Assembly: GCA_963210315.1 (NCBI GenBank)
Contig: OY723310.1
Location: 620,001 to 684,000 of the forward strand
Direction of reading: 5' to 3'
DNA from: Rhynchopus euleeides
Lineage: Eukaryota; Euglenozoa; Diplonemea; Diplonemida; Diplonemidae
Length of the DNA stretch: 64,000 nucleotides
Shown here: piece by piece, positions 30,890 through 40,950 of the stretch
How positions within the stretch are numbered: the stretch's first letter is position 1
How the letters are laid out: each line of letters begins with the position of its first letter
Notes under the pieces: generated by a model
Database searches by the model: none
Seen by the model: only the letters and a program-made list of their open reading frames with translations
What the model was told of the DNA's origin: nothing
Position numbers and translations under genes: made by a program

Positions 30890-31936
30890 CCCCCCCCACC
30901 TTCCCCTCCCATTTTTGATACCTGAAAAATTGTATTTTTTTTCTGCCAAAAAAAACACGAACAAAATTTTCGTGTTTTTCTGCGCATTTTTTTTGTGGGC
31001 CCAGGCAAGCCCGGATCAACGTTGCAGTGAGAAGGCGGGGGCTGCTGTAGGGTAGGTGGGGATCTCCCATCCCCTCCCCCCCTCCCGGGAAAAGGCTGGC
31101 GTGGGAAGAGGGGAGGAGGAGGAGGAGGAGGAAGAGGGGGTGATATCAAAATTCCGGTTCCTCCGTATTTCCCCACCCCTTGAGCTGGACAAATTTTTTT
31201 TTTGCCGTTCACGCTCCCAACCAAAAGTCCCCCCCCCCCGGGGAGGCTGAGAAAACGAGGGGGGGGTGGGTGGGTCGGGATACGAGGCGAGTCGGGGCGG
31301 TAGAGGGGGGGGGGGGGGGGGGTGACTCACACAGTGACATTTGCCAATTCCGGATTTGCTTTTTTTATTGTTTTTGCGTTTCTCTCTTTTGCTGCCGTCA
31401 CGAATGAAGAGACAGGGGGTTGCAGGGGGGGGGAGGGGAGGGGTGGGGGTGGGGGGGGGAGTCCAGCGCCTTCCCACCCGTGCCGCCTTGCGCTAACGGT
31501 ACTACACCCACTGCCAGTCACAACCCTCCACGGGGATCGTTGTCTTTCCCCATCACACATACACACGCCCCCAAACCCGCGGGTTCCACTTCTTCTTGCA
31601 GCATTGGTGGGACGCACTGGTCGCCTTCTCCTGATCAATGTTTGCAAGGAGACCCCTTACTGTATTGCTTGAGGACCCACCCTGAAACCTACGCCGGTTC
31701 AGCGCCTGCCGCCGTGCTGGAAAGCGCACTGCATGCCATTCCGGCAGTGACCAGCCGCAAAGTATTTGCACTTCCTCTGCAGAGGGGGGGGGGGGGGGGC
31801 GGTGATGTGTTGGTGTTGCGACCCACATTTTGACTGGGTTGTGTTGAATCCAACTTGCTCCACCTTGCACAGCCCACTATACCGTGTCTCCTCCTCCTCT
31901 TGACACGATACCCACTGATCAACTGCCCCACCCCAC
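30890..31936. other. Intergenic between hAT element and Nudix gene
   Basis: It contains poly-C and poly-G runs (30886-30898, 31215-31225, 31304-31322, 31417-31457 and 31780-31800), A/T-rich DNA at 30910-30990 and a GGAGGA run at 31108-31135. No gene is supported; the last 100 bp should be the 3' untranslated region of the Nudix gene. Confidence 0.5.
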
Positions 31937-33064
31937 TCACCTCCATACCTTGTTGGCAGGCTTTGCCCGGCCTGCGGGCCCCGCGTGCATATAGTCGCAG
32001 GTGTTCCCCTTGGTGCAGGTCCCAGCCTCCCAGTAACGGCAAGGCAGGCACTTCTTCACATCAAAGGGGTCGGTGCTCGGGGGGGTCGACGGGGACCGCG
32101 CCCACGCCCGGAACGCCGGGTCGGACGACACCATCGACGTGATGAAGCGGTGGAAGGGCATCCGGGGAAGCGCCAGCGTCATCGCCGCGAGGTCAACCCA
32201 CTGGGCACCGTCCATCTCGGCGGCAGGACTCCTCACGGGGCACTTGCTGAGGGAGCTCGGGATGCTGGTGGGCAGCTCCACGACCTGCCGGATGTGGCGT
32301 ACGCTGAGGTTGCTGACATCCAGGGGGTAGAGCGCGTACTTCCCACCCAGCATCCAGATCACGGTGGGGTTGTGCTGGAAGCGGCCCCTGATGTCCGCCA
32401 GGATCCCAGGCGTCCCCTCCAGCACCGCGTTGTTCGTCTCCTCGCAGAACTCCCGCAACGCGGTGTCGATCGGACCCTCGTTGTTCTGATCGCGCACACC
32501 CCCGAAGATGGAAAGGTCCCCACGCCGGCTCACCCCCAGCAGAACCTCATAAGAGTTTGTGGTGGGGTCCTGACGCCACGGCAGGATACCTGCCGCCTTG
32601 AAGCCACGCTCGTCAATAGGCAGAAGCCCTGTTGTCTTGACGTAAGACCCTGTCAGGTTCTCGGCAGGGCCGTTCTGCGCCTCCGGTTGGGGCCTGCGAC
32701 GTTCGCGGCCACCCTTCCCAGGCGCACCCTGGTGCATCATCTGGTGGTGGTGGTGATGATGATGGTGGTGGTGGTGGTGGTGGTGCTGGTGGTGGTGGTG
32801 GTGGTGCGGCCGCGGCCCGGGCATCCCCGGCATCGCCCCGCCGAAGTACTGCCCGGGCATCCCACCCCCGAAGTCGTTACCACCCCCGTGGGGGAGCCCG
32901 AACGCGTTCCCCGAGTGCCCCAGGTGGTGGTTCATCGCATGCGGCGGCGGCATCAGGTTGGACATCCCATACTGGGCATAGCCCTGCGGGATGTTGTGGT
33001 GCGGCAGCGACTGCGGCTGCATCTGCTGGTGCCCTGGGTGCCCAAAAGGGCCCCTCCCGTCCAT
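31937..33064 (-). CDS. Nudix hydrolase fused to a CCCH zinc finger, His-rich N-terminus
   Basis: A 375-residue protein starting with ATG at 33064. Residues 1-125 are Gly/Pro/Met/His-rich with a run of about 25 His interrupted by Gln (about 83-110). The Nudix fold follows (about 140-300); its box reads GGVRDQNNEGPIDTALREFC and then EET, keeping the E-x7-REx2EE core, with one extra residue between the leading Gly and the first Glu. Near the C-terminus a finger with C-x7-C-x5-C-x3-H spacing (CRYWEAGTCTKGNTCDYMH) is a classical CCCH RNA-binding motif. A Nudix enzyme tied to an RNA-binding finger suggests action on RNA caps or nucleotide-linked RNA ends, but this is inference and the substrate cannot be read from the sequence. 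Confidence 0.8.
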   Translation of the reverse strand: MDGRGPFGHPGHQQMQPQSLPHHNIPQGYAQYGMSNLMPPPHAMNHHLGHSGNAFGLPHGGGNDFGGGMPGQYFGGAMPGMPGPRPHHHHHHQHHHHHHHHHHHHHHQMMHQGAPGKGGRERRRPQPEAQNGPAENLTGSYVKTTGLLPIDERGFKAAGILPWRQDPTTNSYEVLLGVSRRGDLSIFGGVRDQNNEGPIDTALREFCEETNNAVLEGTPGILADIRGRFQHNPTVIWMLGGKYALYPLDVSNLSVRHIRQVVELPTSIPSSLSKCPVRSPAAEMDGAQWVDLAAMTLALPRMPFHRFITSMVSSDPAFRAWARSPSTPPSTDPFDVKKCLPCRYWEAGTCTKGNTCDYMHAGPAGRAKPANKVWR

Positions 33065-33223
33065 CGTGCTGGGAGGGGAGGGGGGTGGTTGAGGTGTTGA
33101 GACGGGGACGAAGAGCGAGAAAAGGGAAAGAGGCGGGAAAGAGGGGGGGGGGTCGGCGAAACGCCTCTTGCTTTTTGGTCCCCTGTGTGGGTGGTGGTGG
33201 GTGGCGTGGGTGTGGTGGTGGTG

Positions 33224-33400
33224 AAAGTGTCACTTCAACTCTGCCGCTCTTTCTCTACTGTTGATACTTCGTTTGATGCGTTGACGCTTCCACACACACT
33301 TACAAACCCACTTGCCTGATGAAGGGGGTGGTGTGTAGAGCACGTTTGGCAGAGCTGAATGACACTTTCCGCGCGAAAGTCGTGTGCGTAAAAAAACAAA
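33224..33400. repeat. Dispersed ~175-bp repeat, copy 1
   Basis: It starts AAAGTGTCACTTCAACTCTG and ends with a CGTAAAAAAA tail; an inverted partner of the start (GGCAGAGCTGAATGACACTT) lies near its right end. A second copy lies at 35697-35872. The inverted ends and short length suggest a MITE; the A-tail leaves a SINE-like element possible. Confidence 0.7.
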
Positions 33401-33917
33401 TAACGCAACAACCACCCACGGCGAAACCTGCCGAAGGTGGTGTTGTGTGAGGGTGATCTGCCTCTCTCTCCTCTCCAAATTCCCAACGTAATTCACTCAG
33501 GGGGTCTCCACTATGAGGTGGTCGTCAGTGCATTTTGACGCATTTCCTGTTGAATTGGCTGAAAAACTGACGAAGATTTGACAAAGAATAACGACCAGCC
33601 AAGACCCCCTCAGATGGTGTGGGTGGTGGGTGTGGTGGTGGCGGTGGTGCCTCTTCGTCTCACCCCTCCCTCCCCCCAAATGCCTGTTGTGGCGTAATGT
33701 CGACACAGTCCTTCAGAGCTGCCGAGCTGCGCTGTGTGTCTGCAGGTGCAATTGGGTGTGTCACAATCCCAGACAACGGGAGCAGGGTGCGGGGTGTCGG
33801 GGAGGGCTGGGGGGAAGAGGAGGCGCACGGAGGGAGACTTCAGAAGGCGTCCAGCTCGACTCCATCTCTCTCTGGCGCAACCCAGCACCGCACGGAGTTA
33901 CTCCGGTCGTCGGAAGG
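33401..33917. other. Intergenic, no gene recognised
   Basis: There are short frames on both strands only. A GGTGGTG-rich stretch lies at 33617-33645. Confidence 0.4.
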
Positions 33918-35696
33918 GTGGTGTGCCCCTCCCCTGCAGCGCGTCTGTTCATCATTGATGTGCAGAAATCACGTTCATTTTCTGTGAGGTAGGCCTACCT
34001 CTATTTCAAGTCAACATTACCATCAACATGCATGCTGTGTGCCTCCTGCAGTCTGCACCTCCCCTTCTCCCCCCCGCAGGGCTCGAAACTATTCATTTTT
34101 CTGTATTTTTTGACGTCTGCAGGACCACACAAGACAGCCCGAGGGAGTGCGTCGTGAGAAAGATCAACCAATGAGGTCGCGACGCCCGTTGTCCCTATCC
34201 ATCCCTGCCTATTTGGTTGAAAGCGCCATAACGGGATGAAGTACAGAAGAACAGGAAGGAAACATAGCTGATTTGCATTTTTCCGCCATATTTCAGAAGA
34301 AACCAGCCCTGGTGAGTGAAAGAAGGCAATACTCAGGGTGGGTGTGGGGGGACCCGGTGGTGCCCACAAAGCAATATTCGGGGGTGGGGTGGGTGGGATT
34401 TGCAGGGTTGGGGTGAAAACAAAGCAACAAGCAAGAGAGAGAAGGCAAAAGGGGCAGGGGGTGGGGAGCCTGGCACTTCCTGCCAGGCTATACGTGAGTT
34501 GTGAGTTCGAACGGAAATGTGTTTATTTTCCTTTTCGCCCTCTTCTTGAAGTGATATCCTGGTCCGGAGAAACAGTGTTTGGGCTGCATCTTCTGAACAG
34601 GAAAAATATAAGGCTGTTGTTTGTGCGCCAAATCCCAGGCAAAAAACAAAAGCAATTTCCAACATCCTGATGAGGTGGTTGAACTTGTTTCCCAAAGCGC
34701 TGCCGGACCATCTTCTTGACACCGACACTACTGAGCCTGCTGCAGTAAAAAAAAGGGGACGGGCAACTCACGCCAGTGAAGCGCACTTGCTAACTTGCCC
34801 CTATTTTTAATATGCACCACACAGGATGGACCACTGTGAAATCCTTCCTTGCCCTTCCCCGACCGATCTGGCGAAACAGCAGTCAGTGGGGAGGGAAAAG
34901 CAGAAGATCCGACATTCATACTGAGTGACCGATCAGCTTGGTCTGCATGGGGGGAAAGACCCTCGCTCAGAGGTGCACAACAGTGAGCCGCCTCACAGAA
35001 GAGGAGACAAGACTGGCACGGCTTTGACACAGAGCGGGTGACCTCCCATGGAATTGTCACGAAATGAAGGCCTTCAGGGAGGATCGGCAGGCCTTACTCC
35101 AACAACAGAGACCAGACAGCAACACGTCGGGCTTGGTAGAAAACGCGGCGTGTGGCGATGTTCACAACGGAGGGAGGGAGGGGCGGGAAGCGGCTTCAGG
35201 GGAACTCCTCTGAGGCCGTACCCCTTCAGGCCCGAGGGGGGAGAAGGTAATACTCAAGGATGCATGCCCCGGGTGTGCAAGCCGCACCGGAGGGCAGTGG
35301 TGCAAAGCAGGGTCTGGCCAACCCAGGTCAAGGATCGGGGGGGACTGGTGGAACGCGTGGAGAGAAGAAGGATAAGAAAATAAAGGAGGGTATTGAAAAC
35401 GCACAGGCAAGGGCGCAGAGAGAGGGGGTGGGGGGTGGTGGATGGTGCACACAAGAATGGAAATGGCAGGCAGCAGTGACATTCATTGCCGGTCAGGCCT
35501 GGGTTGTTTCCCACATACCAACATCACTTCGGGCGACTGGCCAAAGTCCACCGCCGTTCGGCAGTTTATCGACAAGGGAGGAGGAAATGTGCCAATATTC
35601 ACCGTTTCAGTACCGTCGCGAAGAGCACCCAAAAGACCCAAACAAGCAAATCGTCACAGATGATATCGCCATGCTTGTGTGCAGAAGACAAGGGGC

Positions 35697-35872
35697 AAAA
35701 GTGTCACTGCAACCCTGTCGCTCTTGCTCTACTACTTGATACTTCGTTTCATGCGTTGATGATTCCACACACTTACAAATCCACTTGCCTGATGAAGGGG
35801 GTGGTGTGTAGAGCACGTTTGGCAGAGCAGAATGACACTTTCCGTGCGAAAGGTGCATGCGTAAAAAAAATA
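35697..35872. repeat. Dispersed ~175-bp repeat, copy 2 (insertion in unit A)
   Basis: It matches 33224-33400 from AAAGTGTCACT to GCGTAAAAAAA. The matching place in unit B (about 40803-40815) goes directly from GGGGCAAA to an A-rich stretch without it, so B shows the empty site and this copy was inserted after the duplication, or was lost cleanly from B. Confidence 0.75.
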
Positions 35873-36002
35873 GGCAATGGCCCCACAGTAGAAACTTGTG
35901 AAAATGGGGGCCGAGGAAGGCGAAGATGGTTGCGTGATGTCACACAGTTCGCTGTGTTGGTTCAGTTTGGCACAGCACAAAAAAAGGGCCTGACGAATCA
36001 TC

Positions 36003-38522
36003 CTAGAAGGGGCCAAAGCCAGGGGACTGTGTCTGCTGCGTGGATGGCTGCAGGGTGGCGCACTCTGTGCACTGGGGGGTGTTGTCGGTTTCGCCTGTGC
36101 CCGGGCGGGTGGGGGAGGCGGGGCACCAGGTGCTCTTGCAGGTGGCGGACAGTGCGTCCCACAGACAGCCGGCAGACTGGCCACACTGCCCCGGGTCCGC
36201 CACGGCCGTGCAGTCGACCGCCTGCTGGCGCACAAAGACCGCGACGTTCATCAGCTGGCTGTCCAGCGGCGGGGTGAAGTCTGTCGTCCCCGCAGGCACC
36301 AGCTTCCGGTAGCTGACCATGTTGAAGGGGTTCCCGCCGGCGACGCTGAACTTCGGGGCACATGCCCCGACCTCCCACCCGGCCGCAGGCAGGATCGCAG
36401 GCAGCCCGCCGTTCGTCGCGGACGAGCACGGCGGGCAGTGGTAGGCAGACACAATCACCTCGCACGGGGCACCCGCACAGTTGGCAGGGCACTCAAACGC
36501 GAGGGACGCGCTGCGCGGGATGGGGTCGAACTGCTGCGGGAAGAAGGCGCTGTAGCCGCCAGACAGCAGCCCCTCAGGCACAGACGTCAGCACCGCACGC
36601 TCCGCCTCGTTCACGTTCCACCCCTCCATCCCCTCCGTCACGTTCACACCCGCACCCGCACCCACGGTGCGCCCCACCTCTCCGCCCTCCACAACAGCCA
36701 CAGACGCCCCGCTGAAGTTCCGCACACACGGCGCAGGTGTTGGCGGTGCTGCAGTCGCAGGCACAGGTGTCTCAGGTGCCGGTGTCGCGGGTGCGCTGGT
36801 GGGTGGTGCGTTGGTCGGGGGTGCGCCTGTTGCAGGTGCCTGTGTCGGAGGCGAGTTCGTCGGTGGTGACACAGTTGCGGGCGCACTGGTGGGTGGTGCG
36901 TTGGTAGCAGGTGCCTGTGTGGGCGGGGAGTTTGTGGGAGGCGCGATGGTGGCAGGTGCCGGAGTTGCAGGTGCCTGTGTCAGAGGCGAGTTCGTCGGTG
37001 GCGACACAGTCGGGGGCGCGCTCGTGGCAGGTGCGGTGGTCAGAGGCGCGTTGGTTGCGGGTGCCTGGGTGGGTGGTGCGTTGGTTGCAGGTGCGTCTGT
37101 GGCAGGTGCAGACGTTGCAGGTGCACTTGTCGGCGGCGCGTCAGTCAGAGGGGCACTTGTGGAAGGAGCGTTCGTGGCAGGTGCAGACGTTGCAGGTGCG
37201 CTGGTCAGAGGTGCATCTGTTGCAGGTGCCTGTGTCGGGGGAGAGTTGGTCGGTGGCGCCACAGTGGGGGGCGCGTTGGTTGCAGGCGCAACAGTCGAGG
37301 GTGCGTTTGTCGAAGGAGCGGTAGTTGCAGGTGCGTCAGTGGAAGGCGCGGCTGTGGCAGGTGCAGGCGTTGCAGGTGCGCTCGTCACAGGTGCGTTGGT
37401 AGGTGGGGATGGTGTCGCAGGTGCGCTCGTGGCAGGTGCCACTGTCGGTGGAGCGTTCGTGGCGGGCGCACTCGTGGGTGGTGCGTTGGTTGCGGGAGCG
37501 TCTGTGGCAGGTGCGGTGGTCTTCTCTCCAGGCCCAACAATCGGAGGCGCGTCTGTGGAGGGTGCAGCGGTCGCAGGTGCATCGGTCGCTGGTGCCGCAG
37601 TTGCAGGTGCACTGGTGGGCGGCGCGTTGGTTGCAGGTGCGCCTGTGGCAGGTGCAGTGGTAGGCGGCGAGTTCGTGGCAGGTGCAGGCGTTGCAGGTGC
37701 GCTCGTCACAGGTGCGTTGGTTGCGGGTGCGCGTGTGGGGGAGGCGGTTGTGGCAGGTGCCTGTGTGCGTGGTGTGTTCGTACGCGGCGCGGATGTGGAA
37801 GGCACATCTGTATGGGGTGCGTCAGTGGGTGCCGCAGAGTCCTCGGGGACAGATTCGGACCCGGATTCCGACGACTCGCTGCCTGAGTGAGAGTCAGACC
37901 GCTCGGAACTGTGCGACCCAGAATCCGACGATCCTGAGTGAGAGTCAGAGCGCTCGTAGCCATGCGACCCAGAGTTCGACGATCCTGAGTGAGAGTCAGA
38001 ACGCTCGTACCTGTGTGACCCAGAATCCGACGATCCTGAGTGAGAGTCAGGACGCTCGTACCCGTGCGACTCAGAGTTCGACGATCCTGAGTGAGAGTCG
38101 GGACGCTCGTAGCCATGCGACTCAGAGTTCGACGATCCTGAGTGAGAGTCGGGACGCTCGTAGCCATGCGACTCAGAGTCCGACGATCCTGAGTGAGATT
38201 CGGGACGCTCGTAGCCGTGCGACCCAGAGTTCGACGATCCTGAGTGAGAGTCGGGACGCTCGTAGCCATGCGACCCAGAGTCGCTGTCGGAGTCGGAACC
38301 CTTCTTGTTCTTGCCGCAGTCGCTGCCGGACCCTTCCCCACCCTCACCACCGCCCTTCCCGTACCCTTCCCCCCTGCCGCTCTTCCCAGAGCCCTTCCCC
38401 CCAGAGCTCTTGCCGTAGTTCTTACCCCCAGAGCTCTTGCCACGCCCCCTGTAGCGGCTGGACCCTGCGTCCGCCACCACCGCAAGCACGAGCACCAGCA
38501 ACGCCGCACGCATCGCTCCCAT
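36003..38522 (-). CDS. Secreted mucin-like Cys-rich protein, copy A
   Basis: An 839-residue protein from the ATG at 38522, where a signal peptide (MGAMRAALLVLVLAVVADA) begins. Next come a Gly/Lys/Ser-rich stretch (20-75), about eight 17-residue repeats of the type DSHSGSSNSGSHGYERP (80-218, 51-bp period), a long Thr/Pro/Ala mucin-like array of APATNAPPT-type units (223-595) and one Cys-rich domain (598-821) with FECPANC, YHCPPC and CGQSAGC motifs. The protein is probably heavily O-glycosylated and part of the cell surface or a secreted coat; function is inferred from composition only. The Cys-rich domain joins the front of domain 1 and the back of domain 2 of copy B, so the DOMON part is missing. 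No transmembrane or GPI signal is evident. Confidence 0.75.
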   Translation of the reverse strand: MGAMRAALLVLVLAVVADAGSSRYRGRGKSSGGKNYGKSSGGKGSGKSGRGEGYGKGGGEGGEGSGSDCGKNKKGSDSDSDSGSHGYERPDSHSGSSNSGSHGYERPESHSGSSDSESHGYERPDSHSGSSNSESHGYERPDSHSGSSNSESHGYERPDSHSGSSDSGSHRYERSDSHSGSSNSGSHGYERSDSHSGSSDSGSHSSERSDSHSGSESSESGSESVPEDSAAPTDAPHTDVPSTSAPRTNTPRTQAPATTASPTRAPATNAPVTSAPATPAPATNSPPTTAPATGAPATNAPPTSAPATAAPATDAPATAAPSTDAPPIVGPGEKTTAPATDAPATNAPPTSAPATNAPPTVAPATSAPATPSPPTNAPVTSAPATPAPATAAPSTDAPATTAPSTNAPSTVAPATNAPPTVAPPTNSPPTQAPATDAPLTSAPATSAPATNAPSTSAPLTDAPPTSAPATSAPATDAPATNAPPTQAPATNAPLTTAPATSAPPTVSPPTNSPLTQAPATPAPATIAPPTNSPPTQAPATNAPPTSAPATVSPPTNSPPTQAPATGAPPTNAPPTSAPATPAPETPVPATAAPPTPAPCVRNFSGASVAVVEGGEVGRTVGAGAGVNVTEGMEGWNVNEAERAVLTSVPEGLLSGGYSAFFPQQFDPIPRSASLAFECPANCAGAPCEVIVSAYHCPPCSSATNGGLPAILPAAGWEVGACAPKFSVAGGNPFNMVSYRKLVPAGTTDFTPPLDSQLMNVAVFVRQQAVDCTAVADPGQCGQSAGCLWDALSATCKSTWCPASPTRPGTGETDNTPQCTECATLQPSTQQTQSPGFGPF

Positions 38523-40615
38523 TGTTGCACCCGTCAGGGCCGCTGAGGCTGAGCACACCGCTCTGCTGTGTGTGTAGGCTTCGATTCGAAGTATATCTGC
38601 AGGGCGTGTGTGTATGAGCAGCAATGAGGTGATGCAAGCCCTATGCTTGTTGTCACACGGGAACCTTTTTTGGAAAGCATCGCCCAGCACATTGTTGGGC
38701 TGGGTTGGGGCGGGGCGGGGAGGAGGGGGGCTGGGGCAACCTCGCAGTTGAGAAAAGGTACGTCCCACACGGAGAGGGGGCTCCCCAGCACACCCACTGC
38801 CCTCGGCACTGATAACCCTGGCTGGGAAGTGATCACGCGCCGCTTCTGGGGGGAGGGGAGTTTGTGCCCCTGCGGCGAGTATGTTCATCAGTTATGTGCA
38901 GAAAACACGTTCAGTTCTGTGTGGTGTTCCAGTCCACACCGGCAGGGCTCGAGTTGTTCACCTACCTCTATTTCAAGTCAACATTACCATCAACATGCAT
39001 GCTGTGTGCCTCCTGCAGTCTGCACCTCCCCTTCTCCCCCCCCGCAGGGCTCGAAACTATTCATTTTTCTGTATTTTTTGACGTCTGCAGGACCACACAA
39101 GACAGCCCGAGGGAGTGCGTCGTGAGAAAGATCAACCAATGAGGTCGCGACGCCCGTTGTCCCTATCCATCCCTGCCTATTTGGTTGAAAGCGCCATAAC
39201 GGGATGAAGTACAGAAGAACAGGAAGGAATCACAGTTACTATGCATTTTTCCGCCATATTTCAGAAGAAACCAGCCCTGGTGAGTGAAAGAAGGCAATAC
39301 TCAGGGTGGGTGTGGGGGGACCCGGTGGTGCCCACAAAGCAATATTCGGGGGTGGGGTGGGTGGGATTTGCAGGGTTGGGGTGAAAACAAAGCAACAAGC
39401 AAGAGGGAGAAGGCAAAAGGGGCAGGGGGTGGGGAGCCTGGCACTTCCTGCCAGGCTATACGTGAGTTGTGAGTTCGAACGGAAATGTGTTTATTTTCCT
39501 TTTCGCCCTCTTCTTGAAGTGATATCCTGGTCCGGAGAAACAGTGTTTGGGCTGCATCTTCTGAACAGAAAAAAGTTAAGGCTGTTGTTTGTGCGCCAAA
39601 TCCCAGGCAAAAACAAGAGCAATTTCCAACAGCCGATGTATGATGATGCTGAATTTGTTGCCCAAAGCGCTGCCTACTGTCTGTTTGACACCGACACTAC
39701 TGAGCCTGCTGCAGTAAAAAAAGGGGGATGCGAGCAACTCACGCCAGTGAGACGCACTTGCCAACTTGCCCCTATTTTTAATATGCACCACACAGGATGG
39801 ACCACTGTGAAGTTCCTCCTTTTTTCCGAACCGGCAAAACAGCAGCCAGGTGGGGAGGGAAAAGCAAAAAATCTGACATTCATACTGAGTGACCGATCAG
39901 CTTGGTCTGCATGGGGGGAAAGGCCCTCGCTCAGAGGTGCACAACAGTGAGCCGCCTCACAGAAGAGGAGACAAGATTGGCACGGCTTTGACACAGAGCG
40001 GGTGACCTCCCATGGAATTGTCACAAAATGAAGGCCTTCAGGGAGGATCGGCAGGCCTTACTCCAACAACAGAGACCAGAAAACAACACGTCGGGCTTGG
40101 CAGAAAACGCGGCGTGTGGCGATGTTCACAACGGAGGGAGGGGCGGGAAGCGGCTTCAGGGGAACTCCTCTGAGGCCGTGCCCCCTTCAGGGGCACAGCC
40201 CCAGGGGGGAGAAGGTAATACTCAAGGATGTATGCCCCCGGGTGTGCAAGCGGCTGCGGCTGCCGCACACCGGAGGGCAGTGGTGCAAAGAAGGGTCTGG
40301 CCAACCCAGGTCAAGGATTGGGGGGGACTGGTGGAACGCGTGGAGAGAAGAAGGATAAGAAAATAAAGGAGGGTATTGAAAACGCACAGGCAAGGGCGCA
40401 GAGAGAGGGGGTGGGGGGTGGTGGATGGTGCACAAGAATGGAAATGGCAGGCAGCAGTGACACTTTGGCCCGAAGTGATGTTGGAATGTGGGAAACAAAC
40501 CAGGCCTGCACCTCTGGACCTGCCTGTGCAGGCGGTTCAGTCAGAGAAGGGGGGGACGGGGGGGCACAGAATGGGGTCTTCGCGGTCGGCAAATTATCGG
40601 CAAATTGTCGGCAAA

Positions 40616-40665
40616 CTCTCCGGAATCGAACTCTAATTCCCCGTTACCCAGTCTACTACACCGCC
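40616..40665 (-). pseudogene. SSU (18S) rRNA-like fragment
   Basis: On the minus strand this reads GTAACGGGGAATTAGAGTTC and then GATTCCGGAGAG. This is the nearly universal eukaryotic small-subunit sequence from the 5' domain (the GGTTCGATTCCGGAGAGG region). The match stops after GGAGAG, and only about 35-50 bases are present, so it is an inserted sliver, not a gene. It is absent from the matching place in unit A. Confidence 0.7.
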
Positions 40666-40950
40666 GTTCGGCAGTTTATCGACAAGGAGGAGGAAATGTG
40701 CCAATATTCACCGTTTCGGTACCGTCGCGAAGAGCACCCCAAAGACCCAAACAAGCAAAGCGTCACAGGTGATGTCGCCATGATTGTGTGCAGAAGACAA
40801 GGGGCAAATAAAAAAGGGCGGTGGCCCCACAATAGAAACTTGTGGAAAAAAATGGGGGCCGAGGAAGGCGAAGATGGTTGCGTGATGTCACGCAGTTCGC
40901 TGTGTTGGTTCAGTTTGGCACAGCACAAAAAAATGGCCTGATGAAGCATC

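Larger units (their letters stand above)
33918..38857. repeat. Segmental duplication, unit A (4.9 kb)
   Basis: The unit pairs with 38858-45258. Long stretches of flank (33990-35480 against 38955-40460; 38523-38840 against 44875-45243) and the genes inside are almost identical. Unit A is shorter because its gene lacks about 1.4 kb. Differences include a small inversion (about 35494-35548) and a 175-bp repeat (35697-35872) found only in A. Confidence 0.9.

Noticed and set aside
32735-32815. GGTGGT/GATGAT run as a non-coding microsatellite
   Set aside because: It lies in frame and encodes the poly-His stretch of the Nudix protein.
34497-34520. GAGTTCGAAC as a tRNA T-arm
   Set aside because: No acceptor stem, anticodon arm or D-arm around it; the same sequence recurs in the duplicate at 39470.
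36667-37890. Long plus-strand Val/Gly/Ala-rich frame of 407 codons
   Set aside because: It is the antisense of the Thr/Pro/Ala array of the mucin-like gene; its regularity comes from the repeat. The same holds for 41996-44287.
38573-38592. CTTCGATTCGAAG palindrome upstream of the mucin-like genes as a regulatory site
   Set aside because: Present in both duplicates simply by duplication; no independent evidence of function.
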